Shown: positions 34,601-46,289 of the stretch, one piece after another
How the letters are laid out: the number at the start of each line of letters is the position of its first letter
How positions within the stretch are numbered: position 1 is the first letter of the stretch
DNA from: Hedera helix
Lineage: Eukaryota > Streptophyta > Magnoliopsida > Apiales > Araliaceae
Reading direction: 5' to 3'
Assembly: GCA_947179155.2 (NCBI GenBank)
Contig: OX359280.1
Location: 41,576,555 to 41,640,554 of the forward strand
Length of the DNA stretch: 64,000 bases
Notes under the pieces: generated by a model
Seen by the model: only the letters and a program-made list of their open reading frames with translations
What the model was told of the DNA's origin: nothing
Databases searched by the model: none
Translations under genes and position numbers: made by a program

Positions 34601-37296
34601 TGCTCATGTTTCTAACAGTCAATCAACAGTGTCCAAGCCTTCATTAGCGCCTTCAGCATCCATGGAACCAATAAGTGAATGGACAGGGAGTCGAACACCG
34701 AGACATAATAGAAGCATTTCAGAACCAGACATTGGTAAAACACCAAGAAAGGTATATATTCATTTTTCTTGCTTATTCCTTTGTTACCTTTTGCTTCTGA
34801 TTATTAGGACTTGCATTTTTGCTGCTTTTTATTTTTATTTTTCCTTTCCTCCTTTTTTCTTTTCCTGGTCCATTTAAGAATTTTTTATTAGTTAATTGTG
34901 TCACATTTAGTATATCATTTAGAAATCAAATGCTGTTATAGAAACTAGGTTGATACTACATGAACTTTTTACTTTACCTTAAAGTACTCGTCCAACACTC
35001 GATGGGTATGAGTGATGGAGTAGCTGGACAATTGATTTTAGTATAAAAAATTAACAAAAATTGAGGAGACATGTGTCGGACTCTTCAAAGTATCCATGTT
35101 CGACAATATACTCTATTCGAGTCCATGTAACTTGGGTTAATCCGTGAACAAGTTCTAAGACATGAATGAAGTTCCTACAGCTTTATAAGGTGCAAGTGAA
35201 ATTTTATTCTCTTGCAAAGTGTAGCTTTATAAGGCGTGTAAAAGGTATAAGCTCTCTATCTTTCCTAGCTTTCTTTCTGGCATCAATTCATGTTAATGTT
35301 GCAGTTAGGAACTCTTTGTTAGAGAATAAAAATGTAGCAAAAATAAAAGGAAAGAGAAGATCGGGAAAAAAAATCACAAAAGACTCAAATGTACGTGGTT
35401 CACCCAAATATCGAGTTAGTCCGCGGTCAGTGGACGATCAGTTTCACTATCTTTTGGAAATTTTGCAAATTACATTTGTAGAATCCTCTCCTTATATAAC
35501 ACAATATAAGAAACTCTAATTTACCCAAAAGTACGAAACTCTCCCTTTGCTCCGGATCTACCGGCCCTCTACTCCAAGAATAGGCCCAATTACCTTTTGG
35601 GTAGCTTTACAATTACCTCTGAATTAAAGTTTGGATCATACTTTACCAATAACACTCTTTACTTTTGGTTACTTAGATATGTTCTATAGAATTCATCATT
35701 TAAAGCTAAAAAATTTGGAATCCATGGCCCTTGGCTTTTACATCATATATATTATTGCATGCTTTGCTCGAAAAATTATAGGAATGTATTAGTATTAATG
35801 TACCTGGAACTAAAACTGGTTTGAAAGCAGAAGGATATGTTACTTAGATTAATTCAATCCGTCTACTTTTCTTAAAATTCTACCTTTTGATTTTGATACG
35901 AGTGTTTCATCTCAGGAAGCCAGTTCCTCAGATATGCACGAAAAAACATCGGGCTTAGACGGGTATTCTCGGTTTGGTCATTTTGGCTCTCAGCTATTCC
36001 AAAAAACTGTGGGGCGGATCTTAAAATCTCGTCCAGAACGACAGGTATATTATGATTTACCTTTCTTATTTCCTAAAGAAAATCATCCAAATGGATCATC
36101 TTTTTTGATTGGCCTGGTGATTTGAGTGGTTCTTCTAACTGTATTGAAGGCTAAATTGGGTGATAAGAACAAATTCTATTATGATGAAAATCTTAAGCGA
36201 TGGATAGAGGAAGGTGCTGATGTGCCATCTGAGGAAGCAACTTTGCTACCACCACCAACACCTGCAGCTCTCATGAACAAAACCCCTAATGAAAATTTAA
36301 GGGATAAACTTCAAACTGAATTTTTTCACGGCAATGGTGGGGCTGAAAGTCCAAGCCCAACTTCTTCTGACTCGAGTTCAGGGATTCCACCCATTCCACT
36401 TGGCTCAAACCACTTTACTGCTCGTGGAAGGATGTGTGTTCGTTCAAGGTAGAGGCAATTAACTCTTTTTTTTTTTTTTATAATTTCTTTTCCCTTTCCC
36501 TCAAAAGTCTCTTTTAACTGTATATCTTTTTTTTTGTCCTTTACTTTTTCTCAGTATTATTGTAGGTTGGTAGTACTTCTTTGGTAAATGATAATGCACT
36601 CCACATTTCACCAGTTGCACTTCATTATAGAACAAAATTTTCTTCATTTTAACATTGAAGTGCAATGCAAACAGTGAAAAGTTGAGTGATTTATCAACTA
36701 ATTATTCTTTGGAAGTTAGAAGTCTTTTTTTGAAGTGAGCAGGTGGATACATCATGTCCTGCTATTGCATTGTGTATTATATTGTTCTATTTTTTATTCA
36801 AACTTTAATTACGCTGTATTTCTTCAGGTATGTTGACACCTTCAACAAGGGTGGTGGGTCTCCAGCAAACATATTTCAGTCTCCTATTATCTCTCTAAAG
36901 CCTGGGGGTGGTCCGACTGCCAAATTTTTTATCCCCAGCCCGGTGTCCACAACTAATAGCAGCCCTACTTCAAACTGTAGCAATAAGAGCCCTACATCAT
37001 TCTCCGAAGAAAGAAAAATGCAACGTATGCCTAGTATGGACAATATTACAAACAGGAGAATGGGGCTGATGGCAAACCGCAATAGCCCCCTTGCCCCTCA
37101 CTCGCGTCGTACAGTATCATGGAGTGGAAGCTTTAGTGAGGTATCTGATCCTTCCAATATAGCTGGATTTCAAACTCTTGGAGAGGCATTAAGTACCCCA
37201 CCATTGATATTTTTGCCAAGTGCAATTTCGCCTCAACAGTTTTCTGCGACTGGCTGTAGCATCGGTGATGACCACCATGAAGCTGAATTTAAATAG
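28665..37296 (+). CDS. SEC16-like ER exit-site scaffold, 13 exons, with an in-frame TGA (possible pseudogene)
   Basis: Exons: 28665-30314, 30417-30737, 31399-31518, 31611-31733, 31872-32012, 33147-33272, 33597-33731, 34066-34193, 34266-34374, 34443-34751, 35916-36044, 36150-36448, 36828-37296. All introns are GT-AG and phases agree, giving 1352 codons, the normal plant SEC16 size. The acidic N-terminus carries paired tyrosine/tryptophan motifs (YPGWKYDAIAGQWHQLE, then PQYPG-stop-YYDSIAREWQSLE). The central conserved domain starts near 518 (HPPHALVTFGFGGKL); the helical ACE1 region spans about 690-950 (LLVSGRIKEALQFAQEGQLW, HICYLVAEATFESYSDSAR); the C-terminal part includes KLLNLFDSTAHRVVGGLPPP and RYVDTFNKGGGSP. 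SEC16 organises COPII coat assembly at ER exit sites. Codon 301 (29565-29567) is TGA where relatives have Trp (TGG): a one-base nonsense change. If real, translation would stop before every known functional domain. Sequencing error cannot be excluded. Confidence 0.9.
30877..30899. repeat. C23 homopolymer in a SEC16-like intron
   Basis: Twenty-three consecutive C residues in intron 2, after TTAGGT. Such runs are prone to length error, so the exact count is unreliable. Confidence 0.85.
32013..33146 (+). other. Long intron 5 of the SEC16-like gene
   Basis: A 1.1-kb intron between PAQ and TGALARLHDW. Near 32640-32690 it has a short tRNA-like word (GGCTTAATGGTAGCAACC), but no cloverleaf can be drawn. 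No additional exon is needed for a continuous frame. Confidence 0.6.
35317..35654. mobile_element. Solo LTR in a SEC16-like intron
   Basis: A 338-bp segment begins TGTTAGAGAATAAAAATG and ends ACCAATAACA, the TGTTA..TAACA termini of many Copia-type LTRs. It is flanked on both sides by CTCTT (35312-35316 and 35655-35659), a 5-bp target-site duplication. TATATAA at 35493-35499 would be the LTR promoter box. No internal retroelement sequence or second LTR is present in the intron (34752-35915), so this is a solo LTR left by recombination. The upstream part of the same intron (about 34985-35130) has TCGGACTCTTCAAAGTATCC-type words that may come from another, unnamed element. Confidence 0.8.
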
Positions 37297-37782
37297 TGGC
37301 AAAGAATTTGTAAATCACTTTTGGTTCTAACTATTAAATATGAGTATGAGGCACGTTTGCCCTTGTTCTGAATCAGGTAAGGCTGCAGTTAGCAATTATG
37401 GAAATTCAGATATTTGGTGAATTTTTGAGATATTTAACCACTAGGCAAATCCTGTTATGATGTAGATGCAAACAGTTTTTCCACACATGAGCTACTCCTC
37501 TCTTACGTGAAGATGAAGTTTTGGGTTTGTTTGCTGTACAGATCCTTACTGAAAGGAAGTTACTGGGATTGTAAGGAAGCATAGTGGAAATTTTGCTACT
37601 AATCCCACCACCTGGTTTGAAAATAAGTTACTTTTTACTTTTTTATTTTTTTACCCCCAAGTGTTAAGGTTTGCACAGGATATACTTGCACATGATTTTT
37701 TAACAATAATTTTTTATCCTTACAATACGATATTGATAAAATCTAAAATTATTATTTATAAAGGTGTCTTAGAAAAACCTTA
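37297..37782. other. 3' UTR region of the SEC16-like gene
   Basis: Sequence of moderate GC continues for about 350 bases after the stop codon and is probably the 3' UTR. No other coding signal. Confidence 0.5.
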
Positions 37783-38074
37783 TGCTACGTTTGGATTGAG
37801 GGAATGGAATAGAAGAAGAAATGAAATAAAAATAGTGTATTTGATGATCATTTTGGATGATAAACCATTTCAGTAGAATGAAAATTTATTTCATCTCTTT
37901 GTTTTTTTATTTCATGTGGAGAATGTGGAATAAAATCTATTCCAATGGAATGGATACATGTGATAATTTTACCATTATATAACAACATCAACCACTACCA
38001 ATAATCAAATATATATTTAAAATATCTTTAAATTATTTTATTCCGTCTTCCATTCCATCAATCCAAACGCAACA
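37783..38074. mobile_element. Tourist-like MITE, copy 1
   Basis: The 292-bp element begins TGCTACGTTTGGATTGAGGG; its reverse-complemented right end is TGTTGCGTTTGGATTGATGG. It is flanked by TTA on both sides (37780-37782 and 38075-38077), the TWA target of PIF/Harbinger-derived Tourist MITEs. Another copy with the same ends lies at 45990-46289. Confidence 0.85.
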
Positions 38075-38077
38075 TTA

Positions 38078-39449
38078 ATATTTGTTAAAAAAACACAAAA
38101 TAGCACATAATTAGTAGCTCATAACAATCAAATTTATTAACAATTTTAATTATTCAAAATATCACATGTTTTAATTATGAATTTGAGGGGGCAGATATGA
38201 AAGTTTAAAAAATTGTTAGTAATGTACAATTTATAATTTATAATTTATAATTTACTAATAATCACTTTCATCATCAGCTTGTGAATTTTGGATAATCAAA
38301 TGACAATATGCACTCCAAAAGCTAAACAATTCTTTAAGGGAATTAATATTTTTATAAGTTAATTTGATATTTTTACAAGTAAGTCTTATTTGATCTTATA
38401 GAAATAACAAATTAACTTGTAAAAATATCAATTCTTTTCTTAAACATGTACATTGTTGAATTTTCTTCTTTCTGCTATCAACAAGAAACCCTCGACCTTT
38501 ATATCAATAGTATTGAGTCATAATAGTGGACCAAATGACTATCGGTATATTATGTTTCTTTTAAACAAAGTTATTTCTCAAATTTTCTAACATCCATTTT
38601 CAGAATTAAATTTAGAGCATGTATTCAGTTTTTATAATTAATAGCACATTTCATTATTTTTTTTACATTAGAAAATAAAGCACTAGTAGTTTAGTAAGGT
38701 AACAAATAAAAATTTTACTTCATTATTATAAGTCAAGTTACTGAATATTTTGAATAAATTTCAAAATTCGAAACTACCTGTTATCTAATATAATCCTAAA
38801 ATTCTCAATAACAAACCAAAATCAAGTTCTGAGAGAGATGCCCTTTTCAGGGATGTTGAAGGAAGGGTATTAAGGAGAAAAGGAGCCTTTCTGTTCCAAA
38901 AGAATCCTTTATCACAGTCTTAAGAAAAAAATATGTTTGGTGACATTTTTCAGAGTAAGCTAAGGTATTATTACGTTTATAATGTTCCATCCCCTTTGAA
39001 ACAAAGAATTCTTTTTATTTTTTAACTAAACGATTAATGACTTGATAATTTCAAATCGTATCGGTCCGTAGAACCTATAAAACAAAGAGGGTTGCGACGC
39101 AAAATATTCTTGTAGACCTGCGTCACTCGATTATAAAAGTGAGTTATATCAGTAAATAAATAAAACACGGTAAAATGTGCTTTTGGAATTAATTTTAGAG
39201 TATGTATTCAGTTTTTATACTTAATAGCACATTTCATTATTATTTTTTACATTAAAAAAGAAGGCAGTAGTAGTTTAGTACGGTAATTTTTAATTGAAGT
39301 AGTTTTTAAAAATAAATTATAAGAACTCTGTTTGAACACAATTTCTGGATGTCAAAATAGGAAGAAAAAAAAAAAGAAAAGCTCATATTTGTTTGTGGGA
39401 AAGGTATTATATTTGCATCAAAGCCCTACTGAAGCAAAACGAAAGAGCC
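38078..39449. other. Spacer between SEC16-like gene and zinc-finger pseudogene
   Basis: AT-rich with no gene. Two similar segments, GTATTCAGTTTTTATAATTAATAGCACATTTCATTATT near 38620 and a close match near 39200, form a diverged direct repeat of about 100 bp that continues through GTAGTTTAGTA(A/C)GGTAA. The right end would be the promoter of the zinc-finger gene. Confidence 0.5.
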
Positions 39450-39865
39450 ATGGATCTCCACGCTCAATATCAACAGCAGCAGCAACAAGAAAACCAACCC
39501 TCACAAATCTATGCCCCATCTCAACCATATGATCAATCAACCCAGGCTTATTACGATGCATACAATCAACAACAACATTATCAATATAAAAATTACACCC
39601 AATTCTACAGCAATCCCAATTATCAACACCAACAGTTACAATCTCAGACTGAACCCACTTCGATTCACCCTCCTGGTGTCCCAATTCCACCAGAATCAAC
39701 CCATTTGGTGGCCCCTGAACAAACCCATCACCAGAATCAGCTGAATTCATATTACCCACAACAGCAACAACAGTTGACTCCGTATGCAGGGAATGTGGAT
39801 TCTTCTCAACAGTGGCAGGGAAGTTATGGAGGGTTTGGGGCTGCACCATTGCAGGGTGGACCCAG

Positions 39866-42720
39866 GTATTGATTTCTTGTAAATGATTGTCTTTAGCTAT
39901 CATATTGGTGTTTGTTTGTTTATTTATTTTAATTTAGGTGTAGGTGAAATTTGTTGGGTATTTATGAAGTTAATAATTTTCTATGTTGTTTGATAGGATT
40001 TAACTTGTTGGTTTCTAGTTCATTTTATTATTTTTCGTCTACTTAAATTGGACTAATTATCTGCAATAACGTGGACATAAATTTGTTTGTGCACATTAAT
40101 GATGAATGGATTTCTCTTTGTCCATGTTTTTGTGAAAGTCCTATACTTTAGGGTAAATTATTCTAGTTAATGGCTGGACCGTATTCAACTGGCACTTTTA
40201 GTTTTATGAAATTGCGTTTTAGACTGATATACCCCAAGTGCTTTTTTAGAAGAGGCAAGTGTAAAAGGAATTTCTGCTGAAGGTAGAATTAGTGTTTTTG
40301 AAAGTGTGTTTACATATATAGTTTATGAACTTACGAAAACATCTTTATAAAGTGCTTTTGAAAATTATTTACAAAACACTAGTTAAATTTATGTGAAAAC
40401 ACTTTTTTCTACCGCTTTACCTGCAAAAGTCCACCATCTCATTGCACCACTCCGTCAAATGGACTCTAAGCCTTGTGTTTTTGATTTTCTATGCATGTTA
40501 TATTTCTGTTACCAAACTAAGAATTATCTATTAGTTGTCCCAGCTGATTGGATTTTACTCTACCCAAGCTAGCTGTATACACCAATGATGAATATTCTAG
40601 GAGATAAATATTTATGCGTTCAATAATGCTTATGCTTGTTGTGTAGTGTTACCTCACCAGTAACGTATTTTGAAATTTTCTGGCTGCCATTTTTTTCCCG
40701 CATTGTGCTCGAATTTTTATTATCTTTTTCCACTTATGAGAGACTCATTGTTGGTGAGCTAAGGAACCAGAAGCTTATGGTGTCTGCTGAGATGGAGGCA
40801 AAATGAACAATACTGTTCAAGCTTGGCTTGCTAAAATTTGATTTCAAGCTTAGTCACCTTCTTTAAAGAGCAGAGCTCAAGCAACCCTACACTAATGCTG
40901 GTAAGCTTGGCTAGCTATATTTTTGTTGTGGTCTGCTTAGATGCTTTAGATGGGAAAACCATGTACCTATTGAAGTGTGGTTCCTCATTAAAAGCTCTAT
41001 AATAGGAGTTGAGCAAAGTTGTGACGTTTGCTAGACAAGCTGAAGTGAACCGAGCCCGAGCTTTACATCATACAAGGAGCTAGAGCTTGAGCTTGTGCTT
41101 AAAGCAGCTTGCAAATGGTTACATCTTTACCAAACTGAGCTTGAACAGCCCCACTACTTGGCCCTTTCAGCTCAGCTTATTTAAGCTTCTACTTAAGGAT
41201 GTTTTCTCCTTCTTTGCAGAAGTGCTTAGTGTCAACATTTGGGCTTGGTTGAAGATTTTTCCAGTGTGACATGGTACCAGATATTTCTAATTCATTAGGG
41301 GTATTTCTTTTTCTTTGTTCGGTGGTTGTGCAGTCTTTTATTAAATGCATTAACTCTTAGCATGCCTATCGGTTTCACTCTGAAAAGGCAAAGAAGAGTT
41401 TTATGTGAAAATTGGTCAATGAAATTTAAGGCAATTATGTCGAGAGTTATTATGAACCAGATCTTCGATCTTTTGTTTTCAGGCAAAAATAACAACAGCT
41501 ATAGGCTCCTTTTATTGATACGTGGAGATGAATGTATTTTTCTGGTTTAGAGCTCATTTGGGCATATTAATGAATGGTACTGCATTTTTTTTTCTCATTC
41601 AAGTCTTTCCCTGTCAAGTGTCTAAGCAACTTACTTGGAATTCTTTCTTGGGTTATGCATCTTATAACTATGGTCATGTTGAGCCGCCTTTTAATTTTTA
41701 AAAATATCTATGCTGCTGAACTGTATGGCCTTGTTAACTGCTATTTATGCGACTTCGCGTACAGTTAAGAAAGTGTAAGGTTTTCATTCTTTATGGTGAT
41801 CATTCTTTTAAGGTGTTTTAATGGAATGAATTGTTTGTTCTCTATTTTGGACGGAGGTGAGCAATGGGCCATCCTCATTCAAGATTTAATATTGAGATTT
41901 CGCAAGGAGTGCTGAACCTCTCATAGCATTTGGAGAGACACTTTGCGGATGGAGATGGATGCTAAGAAAACAGTTTTGGTGGGAAATACTGATGGGATCT
42001 TAATTCTTAAGGAAGTCGCGAACTATGGTAAAACGGTTACAAAACCAAAATTGTAGCGTGAATAACATAGGTAACATTATTCCTGTGATCATTGCAGTCC
42101 TTAGATGGTCAATCCTAAACTTTCTATTTTTGGACTTGAGGATAGGATATTGTGGAACAATGTTTCTTATCATAGTTCGATCTCTCATTATGTGAGGAAA
42201 ATGTTATGTCAAACATCCAGAGAGGTAAAGAGTTTAGGCAGTATGAAAACATGGCTTCTTAAATATATTAGTAAGCGCTGTCTGCCATGAGAAAGCAGCT
42301 GCTGATATTTGTTTGGAGTTAATTTTTTCTGGCATAAACCTGGTATTAGTTTCAAACCTGGTTAATTTCAGCAAAAATGCCAATTGGCAATTTTTTCCTA
42401 AAGAAGCAATATGGCAACTTTTGTTTTGGGCGTTTGCCTTCCTATTGACAAAAAAAGGTTGAAGAAGACAACTTCCAGAAAGCATTATATTTTTTTGATA
42501 ACCAAAAGCATAATTTTTTAACTTAAAATAGACGTCAGCATCTATTCAATTTGAAGTTTTGTTCAGTTCTTTTTCTTTTTATAGGTGCTGCAAAATTAAA
42601 GGGTCTAAAAGATTCTTGCAAGGCCTAAAAATATAACAAGAATATTTCAGTTACGAGCTCCATTATTTTTAATGCTTGGAGCAACATCTTGAGACAGAAT
42701 AAGTGTTAACTTCTTATATA
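39866..42720 (+). other. Left half of the long intron of the zinc-finger pseudogene
   Basis: Non-coding. About 40800-41180 is rich in GAGCTTGAGCTTG/AAGCTTGGC words in repeated order, the flavour of degraded hAT-type elements. The open frames at 41326-41550, 41574-41768, 42105-42290 and 42234-42485 have no recognisable domains. Confidence 0.5.
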
Positions 42721-42739
42721 TATAGGAAAATTTTCAAAA

Positions 42740-42872
42740 GCGAACTAAAGACGAACCGTCGTTTTTAGTATCTATGGCGACGGTTCGACCTGTCATCATA
42801 GAGTGCATGGCTATGGCAACGGGTCGAACCGTCACCATAGATACTAAAGACGACGGTTCGTATTTGGTTCGC
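42740..42872. mobile_element. Near-perfect hairpin element embedded in TA repeats
   Basis: Arms of about 62 bases (42740-42801 and 42811-42872) are almost complementary: GCGAACTAAAGACGAACCGT on the left, ACGGTTCGTATTTGGTTCGC on the right, with a second CGACGGTTCGACC / GGGTCGAACCGTC pair inside and a 9-base loop. Beyond the arms, TATATATAGGAAAATTTTC on the left and GAGAATGGGACTATATATAT on the right place it in a TA tract. No coding sequence; MITE-like. Confidence 0.75.
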
Positions 42873-42982
42873 TTTTTAAGGTTCGCTGGAGAATGGGACT
42901 ATATATATATATATTGTTTGTAAAATTATTTACATTTATCAAGGTTCATCATTAGTGACTTTGTGACTTTGTTTTTATGTAT

Positions 42983-43916
42983 AGTTGTTACGGTGTCACC
43001 TAGATATCGTCTAGGCGATGACACGGTGTCTCATTAATTAGAGAAGAGCAAGACGAGAGGTTGACTTGGGCCAGTTGCTAAGGCAAGCGCCTCGGCAACT
43101 AAATGTCCCAAGTCGTGGCTTTAGTAACTAGGCCCAAGTCACCCATGACTCATATTCATGATCCATCGACTAATTAAAGAGGAATTGAGTGAGAGAAACT
43201 AACCATATTTTGCGAGTCAAAATACTTCGCTACTGAGAGAGACCTCTCCTGCTCGCGACGACCTCTCCGTTGTAACTCACAAGGCCCACTGCTGTGGGTT
43301 CACAACTTTTCTCTTTCTTTTTTGTAAGTTTCTCTTAGTTTATAAGTTCTTCTCTTCTTTTGTATTACATAATAAGTAGACATTTGACACTTGACAAGCC
43401 AAGATTAATGCTAAACAAAGAAAAAATATTATATTTGAAGGACATTGTTGAGGGAATTTGATGTATCCCACTATTCAGTATCCTTTGTGTTGTATTAATT
43501 AATTTATTTATTTTGTGAACTCCATGTAACAAAGATTATTTTGGACCCCCTTGATTTATTTATTTAGTAGTTAGTACTTACTAAATTAATAATACATTAA
43601 AAAATAAAAATTGGCAATATGTTGCTATTTTAATTTGATAAATGATTTCTTATTTGGATCAATTGTTGAAGTAAATTCAATACTAATTTTTTGTGAATGT
43701 TTTTTAATTGTATTCCATAGTATTAGTTAATATGTTTTTGGTTTTAATATATATAAATTTTTATTATTTAATTTACTTTTAAAGTAAAATAAATAATATA
43801 TAAATTACACATGGTAAACGATTTGTTGCCATACGGATATCATGACGGACGCTTTATCGCCTAGGCGTCTTGACGATCAGCTATCCCTGTGACTCGTTGT
43901 GGCGCTGTAACAACTA
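42983..43916. mobile_element. Mutator-like non-autonomous element (putative)
   Basis: The ends are AGTTGTTACGGTGTCAC and, reverse-complemented from the right, TAGTTGTTACAGCGCCAC. A 13-bp perfect direct repeat, TGTTTTTATGTAT, flanks them (42970-42982 and 43917-43929); Mutator-like elements make 8-11-bp duplications, so part of the match may be chance. Subterminal CGTCTAGGCGAT and ATCGCCTAGGCG words are inverted. No transposase frame is visible in the 934 bp. It lies in the intron of the zinc-finger pseudogene. Confidence 0.6.
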
Positions 43917-43929
43917 TGTTTTTATGTAT

Positions 43930-45284
43930 TACCATTTAATGTTCATTCATGGTAGCATCTAAGAATCCTAGATAGTTTTAGTTGCCCATGTTGGAACTAT
44001 TCCTTCTTTGTAACTCTACATAATTTTCCTGATTTTGGCATTATCTTCTCTCTTCTTTTAAAATTTTTTGTTTCGTTATTTGTAAATAATTGTTCCATTA
44101 ATTTTTAACAGTTTTTGTTCAATAGAAAACTGCGCATGACAGTTTTCAATATCACGATATCCAAGTTATTGAGCACACCTTTGATATTTGAAATTGCATG
44201 TTCTATTATAAATTATATTAGCGCTACATTTCCTGCTTTGCTTTATGTTTACATATGAATTGATGCATGTGTGTGTCCCTTTTTTATACCATATTTCAAA
44301 GGATATGAAAAATAAGAAAAGAAGAGGAGGTTTCTCTCCCGTGTTTGGGTCCTGATGAGGAAATTGAAAGGAAAAGAAGGGATGTAGAACACATTTCACT
44401 TCACCCTTTCTTCTTGAAAACACACGTTGTGGCAAAATGGGTAATATGAAAGTTTTATTCTTCTCTCTAAATCATTCCACTTATGGAGCCGTTCCCCGCC
44501 CCTCCCCCTCCCCCCCCACAAAAAAAATAAAATAAATAAATTATTGAACATACGCGAGAGCGAAAGTCACTTTTTTCCTCTTTTCTTTCCAAGTCTCCAA
44601 CCAAACAGAGTGTTATGGATAAGCTAGAAAAAGGTTAAACCTGTCATTTTTTAACATGCTCATCATTCTGTCCTCGATATTATATATGTGTGTGTGTGTG
44701 AGTGCATGGTTTAATTGTTGGCCACACCTTGTTGTTTCCAGGAGCCTTGTAGACTAGGTACGACCTTGATTATTGACTTTTCTAGTTAATTTCCTTGCTT
44801 GATTTCTTAATATAATTATTATATTCTGCCACAATTTCTTATTTTCTTTACTATTATATAATTGTTCCATATTATTAAGTCAGTCTGCTATTGCATATTT
44901 GTTTCTAAGTTAATAATGTTTTGTTAACAGATTGCTTTTTGTTTCAAACAAGATTATGTGTGCTTGCACCTGTAATTTCATTTGTGTCCTTGAGGAATCC
45001 GACTGTTTCTTCAATAATTATACAACATGTTTGTGGCCCGATCTATATTTTCTATTAACAATAATAAATGTGTGTTTGTTGCACTTTATGAATCTTTACT
45101 TGTGAAGTATTATTTGTTTTTTTTACGACCTTTTCAGACCGTCATTAGCACATCAACAACTTTTTTTTTGGGGGTGTGTGTGTGTGTGTATATATGTATT
45201 ATACACGCGAGCGCACACATATCCAGATATATTCGTGAACTTCTCTTTTAATGGCGTTCTGCAGATTGCACAATCTTCCTATAG
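43930..45284 (+). other. Right half of the long intron of the zinc-finger pseudogene
   Basis: Non-coding, with a C-rich run near 44500-44516 and (TG)n tracts near 44686-44700 and 45175-45190. No recognisable gene. The inferred splice acceptor is the ATAG at 45281-45284. Confidence 0.5.
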
Positions 45285-45989
45285 TGGTGCAGGTAGTAGA
45301 CCCTATGGAGGAGCTAGTCGAGACCATTTTGGTCCAAAACCACATGGTTCAGGCCCTTTTCGTGGATGAGGTCGCGGCAGGAATGCTGCTACAAATTCTG
45401 TAGCATCTGTAGCTGGGGCTAAAGGAGATGCATATGCTTCAGGGTACAAGCAGCCAACATTCCCTGCTCTAGTCTGCACCCCTGCAAGTATGGCATGCTG
45501 TGAACTCTGCAGGGTTGACTGCAACACCTCTGAAATACTTGAACAGCATAAGAATGGGAAAAAACATAAAAAGAACTTCTTGAAAGTACAGGAAGAGTTG
45601 CAGAAACTTAACAAAATCCTGGTTGGAGGACCGAATGAGGAAGTATACAATTCTGAACTCAAACCACAAGCTCCTTATCAGACTCAGAAGATTGAGGCAT
45701 CCGAGGAAAAGAAACTGCTAGAAGCAAGTTTGGCCACACAGTCTGTGACTAGTGAAAATAAAGTTGAGACTGAGCAGCAAAAGGAGTCGGTAGAGGCAGA
45801 GCAATCAGAAGAAACAAGAAGAAAATCGAGAATGGACAATTTTGGAGCTCAAGGGCATGGTTTCAAGCATAAAATGAGAGGTGGACGAGGGGGTAAGTGG
45901 ATGAGAACTCATGAAGGGTCAAAAAGACCAGTTAAAACTCCTGTACCCAAAGAAATCATTCCCTTAATATGTGAGTTGTGTAATGCTAA

Positions 45990-46289
45990 TGTTACGTTTG
46001 GATTGAATGAATGGAATAGAGCAAGGAATAAAATAATTTTAAGGTATTTTAAGTATACGTTTGATTGTTAGTGGGACTGAGTGATCTAATATGATGATAA
46101 AATTATCATACATATCCAATCTATTGGAATGAATTTTATTCCACCACCTCTCACATAGAATAAAAATTCAAAGGGATGGAATGATTCATTACATTCACTA
46201 GAATAGTTTATCCTCCAAAATGATCATCTAATACACTATTTTTCATTATATTATTTCTTTCATTCCATTTCCTCAATCCAAACGTAGTA
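45990..46289. mobile_element. Tourist-like MITE, copy 2, inside a coding exon
   Basis: The 300-bp element begins TGTTACGTTTGGATTGAATG; its reverse-complemented right end is TACTACGTTTGGATTGAGGA. TAA flanks both ends (45987-45989 and 46290-46292). Removing the element and one TAA places GCTAAGTGTGAATC in frame and restores C-x2-C-x12-H-x5-H spacing of the second zinc finger, which fixes the borders exactly. Same family as the copy at 37783. Confidence 0.93.

Noticed and set aside
39418..39903. 161-codon open frame on the minus strand
   Set aside because: It is the antisense shadow of the Q-rich first exon of the zinc-finger pseudogene; repetitive CAA/CAG codons keep the other strand open.
45303..45662. 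119-codon open frame on the minus strand
   Set aside because: It is antisense to the second exon of the zinc-finger pseudogene, whose plus-strand frame has the C2H2 pattern.
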